From assembly GCA_021234535.1 (NCBI GenBank), contig CM037849.1:11203526-11267525 (forward strand): a DNA stretch of 64,000 nucleotides, read 5' to 3'. The position numbers and the translations under genes are program-made. The notes beneath the pieces are model-generated. The model was not told the DNA's origin. It made no database searches and was given only the letters and a program-made list of their open reading frames with translations. Source of the DNA: Stichopus chloronotus. Lineage: Eukaryota; Echinodermata; Holothuroidea; Aspidochirotida; Stichopodidae. The stretch's first letter is position 1. Each line of letters starts with the position of its first letter. Below, one piece after another: positions 60,401 through 64,000 of the stretch.

Positions 60401-62493
60401 CAACCCTATCCTATAGTACTATGCACAGTACCTACATCCTGCATGCAACCTACACAAAACAAGCCACATGATATATGCAGTACACAGTTAAGTGCGCAGT
60501 AAAGGTACGACTCAATACTGACTGCACATGCCAAATTAAAGGTACAGTTCAATGACAAATGATGGAAGGAAAGTACATCTATCGGTTTAAGGTGATGTTA
60601 CATCAGCTACTGTACATTGCTTCTGGCCAAGATAATGTTTTCTCATCCTTGAGATCAAGAGTGCATCCAATTACGAAACAAATCGGTTCGCATGAGCAAC
60701 TACAGGACATCAAGATGCACTAAACTTAATGCATCTTGGTCACGGCTGTGATCACCAAGGCCGATTAAGTAGATACTACAAGAAAAAGCCATTAAATCCA
60801 AGTCAAAAACAAACACACTGCAATCTTGCTGGAAACTGAAGTGATGAAAGGTAATGGCCTTTTCATCTTAAGGCATACAGTATCCCTTCCCAATGAATGA
60901 CCAAGTCACACTAAAGTATGAACTGTGTCCAAAGTTCTGCTGGTTTCTGTACCAGCTTTGTAATTTCTATTAAGTCGCACTAACAATAAGCACGGATCGA
61001 TGTGACGACAAGAATTGCTCATTTCAGTCAGCAATCTGACAAAAACGTTTCAGCCAAATTGTAACTTTACATAATCGATCCGCCACAAACATTTCATAAA
61101 ACCAATCACTGCTGCGCACAAAATTATGACAAGCCAAAAGTCCATGTGACTCACATGAATGTATACATAGTTTCATCTGTCCTTTTGACTCCTTAACAGC
61201 TTGCTAATTAAAGTTTTACATACAGTGGAGCGTAAAATTAATATGCAATGTTTATTATGTGTTATGTAGAAAGCAGGAGAGTACTGAACTTACTTCACTA
61301 GAGATGAGACTACCAGCTCTGTTCAGCTGATAATAGACTTCTGAAGTGAAATTTTATCTCACTGCATATTACACAATAATGGAAACATGGACAACATCAC
61401 GACAAAACTCAAACAGTGATCAGTGCATGCATGCGATATTGTAACATTTCAGTTTTGCAATTCAAGACCTTTTGCCAACCTATTATCCATACTGACACTG
61501 ACAGACCTTCACAATACTAGCCTTTACTGGAAAAAGGTGGTGAACTGGTGGCAAATTGTTCTGGGCACAAGGGACTTCTCTGGGGAAGCTGCTCTGTTTA
61601 TTGACCCAGAGTTGACCAGGTCTCCAGCGGTATTTCAAATGTAAACAAAAACACACAAATCATAGTAGCTTTTAATGCCAAGCTAAAGCTTGTAGAATTT
61701 CTACAACAAAGAAGAACAAAGCTACTGTATGGGTTCAGGATCACTGGGCACACACACAGCGAGCAAACTACAGCTTGAAGGAACTAGTGGGGAAAAAAGT
61801 ATCATCGCCAGAATATTACAGTAAGAGATATCATTGATACATACTGTTCTTGCAGCTTGATATATACATCTGAAATTTTGTGAATTTTAGTAAACAAGGT
61901 GACAGTAAATAAAGTATGGGCATTATTTCAGTGAAATGAAACTGCATTGTTTGATGCAAACAAAAAATTCTCATATATGATAATGTCAGGCACTTTGCGA
62001 GAACCAGCCTTCCAATTTACTTATCAAGGTCTAAGTTAGGGTATGTGTTTTCAGCATGAAAATTTTAGGCCCCTTTAAACACACTACATTTCACAATCTT
62101 GGACACTGATTCTAAATCTCAGGAAGGTGTGTGTGTACTGTACAGTATGAGCTGTACATTGTACACTGAAGACAGGAAGAGAGAGAGTGCTGTTACAACA
62201 GCCACATCTCAAGATAAAGAAGACGAACCCCTTCCACTCATTAGGCAGCTCCTGTATTGACAGTTCACCATCAAGCATACACTGCACACTGTAAATATAT
62301 CATCAATACATAACTGCTTGCCCTCAGAAGACATCAGCCTTGAACTGCCTTCACCAAGAAATGTTTAAATCTCTACAATAACAGAGAAATACAACCAGCA
62401 GCAAATAACATAATAGGGACAGAAGAATCACAAAAGTGCAAACGACAGAATCAAGACCAACCTGTTACCATGGCAACCTTTTCAAAGACTTAC

Positions 62494-62678
62494 TTCTACT
62501 TGACTGATTTTCCACATAATAATGATAATGTGCTATGATCATTTCTTGTTCCTGTGGATGTAGTTCTTCTGCCTCATCTCGGCTAACAACTGTTTGGGTT
62601 TGGAAAATCGATGCAATTCGTTTCAGAAGGCACTCAATCCACATTAGACGTATGTAGGGTACGTGGTCTTGCCAAGTG
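62494..62678 (-). CDS. likely exon, unidentified gene
   Basis: This minus-strand open segment of about 185 nt ends at a strong donor (GTAGAA/GTAAGT). It reads TWQDHVPYIRLMWIECLLKR, IASIFQTQTVVSRDEAEELH, then PQEQEMIIAHYHYYVENQSS. Mixed amphipathic helices, a charged turn and very few rare residues make it the most protein-like segment outside the 4.1 gene. The acceptor (GATAAAATACAG) is only fair and gives phase 2 in; the segment leaves in phase 1. An exon-like segment at 49334-49485 begins in the matching phase. I cannot name the family; the content suggests an intracellular helical protein. Confidence 0.5.
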
Positions 62679-62815
62679 CTGTATTTTATCGAGAATGAAG
62701 TTAAGCCTTAGCATCGTTGAGTATACATGGTGCTCAAGTGCACTTCAAATTATACACTGCAAATGACAATATACATGCTCCTTTACTGTACTGTGTTATT
62801 GCATAATATCACATA

Positions 62816-63021
62816 TTGAATGGTCTGTATTGATTACAGTCTAGTGTTTCATTGAACCACACTCTTTGTTGAATGGTCTGTATTAATTACAGTCTGGTGC
62901 TTCATTGAACCACACTCCTTGTTGAATGGTCTGTATTAGTCTTGTGTTTCATTGAACCACACTCTTTGTTGAATGGTCTGTATTAATTACAGTATTGTGT
63001 TTCATTGAACAACACTCTTTG
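62816..63021. repeat. 53-bp tandem repeat, four units
   Basis: TTGAATGGTCTGTATTGATT plus ACAGTCTAGTGTTTCATTGA plus ACCACACTCTTTG starts at 62816, 62869, 62922 (six bases shorter) and 62969. Copies are 85-95 percent alike by eye. Confidence 0.93.
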
Positions 63022-63520
63022 TATCATAGCAGGTTTAACACTGGTCATCAGTCTGGGCTCAAAAGGATTTTCATCCACAGTTAAGTTGATAACTTTGAGG
63101 ATTCTTTTAGGTCAGATATTATGTTTTGCACATTCGTAACACACATATGCTAGCTTAAGACATAGTCACACCCAAACTGAACCAAACACTCTAAATTAAC
63201 TAATTTAGGCACAGCACTTTGATCCTGCTCTCTTTTCTTTTGAATGCATTTCTTCTTTGCATCCATATTCTTTCTTTCTTTCTTTTCTTTCACTTCTATT
63301 TCTCTTGCTGACAACCTCACCCCAGATTAAAGGTCACACAAGTACAGCGCAACTTAAAATTGATCGACGCCCATAGCTTCCATTCTTGAATTTACCAACC
63401 AGCCAACTTACCAAATGTAAGGATTAAAAGAACATTTGACTTTCATGATCAATTCAAAAACCTGGAAGTGTTAGTATTGTATAGGACACTCTTCAACGAT
63501 CAACCAAAAACTTTTTGTAC

Positions 63521-63612
63521 TTTGTCCATCTTTGCTACTTTCACTACAGCTTTCAACACATTTCTGAAGTCACAGAGAGTGTCAAAGCTTATGTGTTTAA
63601 CTTCTGTCTTCT
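63521..63612 (-). CDS. candidate exon, unidentified gene
   Basis: A minus-strand open segment after GGACTGCATGCAG reads EKTEVKHISFDTLCDFRNVL then KAVVKVAKMDK, with a possible donor AAA/GTACAA. It is helical and rich in V, K and D, and looks coding. The acceptor has a weak pyrimidine tract and the frame closes 20 bases later. As drawn, its phase (0 out) does not match the exon-like segment at 62494-62678 (phase 2 in), so the two may not be neighbours in one transcript. No family is recognised. Confidence 0.25.
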
Positions 63613-64000
63613 CTGCATGCAGTCCAGTTAAATATGTTTTTCTTTAAACTGTGTCTAACTGTGGACGAACAACACCACATCTACAGTACTGTATGCCATT
63701 CAGAATTTGGACTTGTCTTAGCGTGGGTGTATGCAGTACATACAACATGTGTGTTTGTGTGTGTGCAAAGGTCGCTAACTTTCTGAGAAAAAAACCAATT
63801 GCAAATTTTTATTTGCTGACAAAATGCCACTGACAAACCTTTGTTTGTGTGATTGTTAACGTTGTCTAAACTTAAGCACAACTGTCAAACAACAAGTCTG
63901 GCATAAAACCTGGATTCTAGGTTCATTTACTTTACATCAATATTTTTCTATTTTGCCCTGGGGACTGCCCCATCAGATAGGGCATCCTTATTTCCACTGT

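Overview
This is an AT-rich eukaryotic window with long introns, no operon-like coding, no rRNA or tRNA that I could recognise, and many dispersed foldback repeats and tandem arrays. The only gene I can name runs on the minus strand: a member of the protein 4.1 (EPB41/coracle) family of membrane-skeleton adaptors. The split-gene layout, the invertebrate-type FERM sequence and the repeats carrying TGACCTTTGACCT-type blocks suggest a marine invertebrate, plausibly an echinoderm or a related deuterostome. The species is not determined.

Layout of the named gene, in transcription order (high to low coordinates). Seven exons can be set to the base at 28500-28575, 21874-22113, 19759-19846, 16148-16300, 15197-15294, 12359-12531 and about 10974-11183. 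All splice phases match across the joins. Together they encode the end of FERM lobe F1, lobes F2 and F3, the FERM-adjacent (FA) domain and a following acidic/serine-rich linker. The start of the gene (most of F1 and the first exons) was not found in the 35 kb upstream. The spectrin-actin-binding and C-terminal domains were not found either, and probably lie beyond position 1. Three GC/CpG-rich islands near the left end (about 0.37-0.46, 1.7-1.86 and 3.7-3.93 kb) look like further exons. Two of them are open on both strands, so their strand is uncertain.

Right half (about 41-64 kb). Several short minus-strand segments look like exons of one or more unidentified genes: 63521-63612, 62494-62678, 50188-50319, 49334-49485, 42011-42095 and 41436-41522. 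The best is 62494-62678. Its phase matches that of 49334-49485, and 42011-42095 matches 41436-41522, but I recognise no family.

Repeats fill most of the rest. They include a hAT-like MITE with perfect 15-bp ends (10027-10359), a roughly 1.07-kb inverted-repeat element inserted in an older repeat (37153-38217), and two families of foldback elements (A and B). A third dispersed family (C) carries a near-perfect splice-donor sequence. Tandem arrays include six exact-length 55-bp units at 4561-4890, a 75-bp array at 6.44-6.88 kb, an 18/12-mer array at 40.84-41.37 kb and a 53-bp array at 62816-63021. A 144-bp array at 56.55-57.38 kb contains perfect nuclear-receptor DR1 half-site pairs.

All assignments come from reading the sequence by eye. 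Family comparisons are from memory and no search was run.
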